Positions 4,212-5,284 of a DNA stretch of 5,284 nucleotides are shown piece after piece. Within the stretch, counting starts at the first letter, position 1. The number at the start of each line of letters is the position of its first letter. The translations under genes and the position numbers were made by a program. The notes under the pieces are model-generated. The model ran no database searches. It saw only the letters and a list, made by a program, of their open reading frames with translations, and had not been told where the DNA came from. Source of the stretch: Pyrinomonadaceae bacterium (GTDB taxonomy: Bacteria; Acidobacteriota; Blastocatellia; Pyrinomonadales; Pyrinomonadaceae). The DNA lies in contig JAGOWF010000211.1 of assembly GCA_018060305.1 (NCBI GenBank), positions 1 to 5,284 of the forward strand. The letters run 5' to 3'.

Positions 4212-5284
4212 GTGAAGACTGACCTCGACATACTCATTATGGCCGCCGGTTTGGGCACGCGCATGCGTTCTGATCGGGCCAAGGTCCTGCATCATCTCGA
4301 CGGCCGTCCGCTGGTCAATCATGTGGTCGAGGCCGCCCTGGGCCTTGATCCAAGCAGCGTGTGCGTCATAGTCGGCCATCAGGCGGAGAACGTAAAGGCT
4401 GTTGTCGATCAAGAGTTTAGAGACGAGCGCGTCTGTTTTGCGATCCAGGAAAAACAGCTTGGCACCGGCGATGCCATCGCCGCGACTCGCCCTCGGTATG
4501 CCAATAGCGATTCGACGATCGTCGTCCTGACGGGCGATGTGCCGCTGATAACGACATCAACGATCCGGGCGATGATCGACCAGCATGGCTCGGCCGGCTG
4601 TGCGGCGACGCTGCTTTCGGTGAGGCTGCCAGATCCAACGGGTTACGGACGAATTGTCAGAAATGGCGAGGCGGGCTTTGAAAGGATCGTGGAGCAAAAA
4701 GACGCGACTGACGCCGAAAAGTTGATCGACGAGGTAAACGCAGGATTCTATTGCTTTTACTCGAGGGCCCTTTACGACGCCCTGTCGCGATTGTCCAACA
4801 ATAACGCTCAGGGCGAATATTATTTGACCGATATACCGAGCATACTCATGGCCGACGGTCAGCAGATCGGCGTGTATGTCGCGCCGCATCCGGGCGAGGT
4901 CGAGGGCATCAACGACCGCAGACAGCTCGCGGCACTCGAAGCGACGTTGAGAGAACGAACGATCCAAAAGCTGATGCTTGAAGACGGAGTGACGTTTGTC
5001 GATCCCAAGACCGCTTACGTCAGCAGTCGATCGGCCGTCGGCCGCGACACCGTTGTCTATCAGAACGTAACTATTGAGGGCAAAAGCGTTATCGGTGTGG
5101 GCTGCACGATTCGCCCGGGAACGCGGATCGTCGATTCTGAGGTCGGCAGCGGTGTCGAGATACGCGATAACTGCTTTATCACAGACTCGACGGTCGGCGA
5201 TAACTGTACGCTTGGCCCTATGGCCCATCTTCGCGGCCATGCCGTGATGATCGAGGGCTCAAAGGTCGGCAACTTTGTCGAGCT
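4212..5284 (+). CDS. glmU: GlmU, bifunctional GlcN-1-P acetyltransferase / GlcNAc-1-P uridyltransferase (3' partial)
   Basis: The frame is open from GTG at 4212 to the right edge: 357 residues visible of a usual ~450-460. GTG is preferred over the next in-frame ATG (4239), which would remove strand 1 of the nucleotide-binding fold; an in-frame TAA lies upstream at 4191. Seen, with E. coli equivalents: AAGLGTRM (11-18), K24 (Lys25), Q79 and GT 84-85 (Gln76, 81-82), D109 in GDVP (Mg ligand Asp105), GYGR (144-147), E161, N176, EYYLTD (202-207), N234 in VEGINDR (Mg ligand Asn227). A left-handed beta-helix of hexapeptide repeats begins near residue 260; R341 corresponds to Arg333. The acetyltransferase catalytic His and acetyl-CoA site would lie beyond the window. 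Established: it converts GlcN-1-P to UDP-GlcNAc for peptidoglycan and LPS. The usual LRPG after the binding loop reads LRGH here. There is no Shine-Dalgarno; the leader is heptamer repeat. Confidence 0.96.
   Translation, partial: MKTDLDILIMAAGLGTRMRSDRAKVLHHLDGRPLVNHVVEAALGLDPSSVCVIVGHQAENVKAVVDQEFRDERVCFAIQEKQLGTGDAIAATRPRYANSDSTIVVLTGDVPLITTSTIRAMIDQHGSAGCAATLLSVRLPDPTGYGRIVRNGEAGFERIVEQKDATDAEKLIDEVNAGFYCFYSRALYDALSRLSNNNAQGEYYLTDIPSILMADGQQIGVYVAPHPGEVEGINDRRQLAALEATLRERTIQKLMLEDGVTFVDPKTAYVSSRSAVGRDTVVYQNVTIEGKSVIGVGCTIRPGTRIVDSEVGSGVEIRDNCFITDSTVGDNCTLGPMAHLRGHAVMIEGSKVGNFVE

Noticed and set aside
4161..4412. Minus-strand frame of 83 codons with an NYELRIT-type tail
   Set aside because: It runs antisense to glmU and through the heptamer repeats, and its protein resembles nothing but repeat read-through.
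4557..5240. 227-codon minus-strand frame over glmU
   Set aside because: Antisense shadow of glmU; no recognisable domain, whereas the plus strand has clear GlmU motifs.

Overview
The window looks like a chromosomal segment of a Gram-negative bacterium with mid-range GC. Acidobacteriota (Blastocatellia/Pyrinomonadaceae-like) is my best guess, from the combination of an MglA/MglB polarity GTPase pair, yvcK next to glmU, stand-alone S23 four-helix-bundle genes and a general lack of Shine-Dalgarno sequences. This placement is inference only; no rRNA gene or other taxonomic marker is present.

Layout, left to right. (1) At 1-372 (+) is the C-terminal end of a protein whose last ~105 residues match domain 4, the membrane-binding domain, of cholesterol-dependent (thiol-activated) cytolysins. 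A bidirectional terminator at 394-426 separates it from a convergent minus-strand gene block. (2) Read from right to left, that block is mglB (2772-2290), an S23 four-helix-bundle gene (2251-1883), mglA (1845-1261), a small conserved-looking ORF (1206-952) and a DUF6036/AbiEii-like nucleotidyltransferase (952-419). The last two overlap by one base. (3) A divergent intergenic region (2773-3115) carries candidate promoters in both directions. (4) On the plus strand are yvcK (3116-4186) and glmU (4212 to beyond the right edge). glmU is truncated by the window and starts with GTG.

The most unusual structure is a pair of inverted arrays of tandem 7-bp repeats. One pair (GTGACAG-type units) flanks the S23 gene exactly and forms a ~430-bp cassette wedged between the mglB stop codon and the mglA start. 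The second pair (AATTACG/CGTAATT units) has no gene inside, only 16 bp, and lies at the yvcK-glmU junction. There it encodes YvcK's last residues, supplies its stop codon and forms the glmU leader. The two arrays share unit length and geometry but not sequence, which suggests one class of repeat-bounded element, with the S23 protein as a possible partner.

Functionally, MglB (Roadblock GAP) and MglA (Ras-like GTPase) form a known polarity switch. GlmU makes UDP-GlcNAc, and YvcK-family proteins bind UDP-sugars, so yvcK-glmU is a coherent cell-envelope/carbon-balance unit. The nucleotidyltransferase pair may be toxin-antitoxin-like. The cytolysin-like protein is the other item of real interest, because canonical members of this family are mostly toxins of Gram-positive bacteria.
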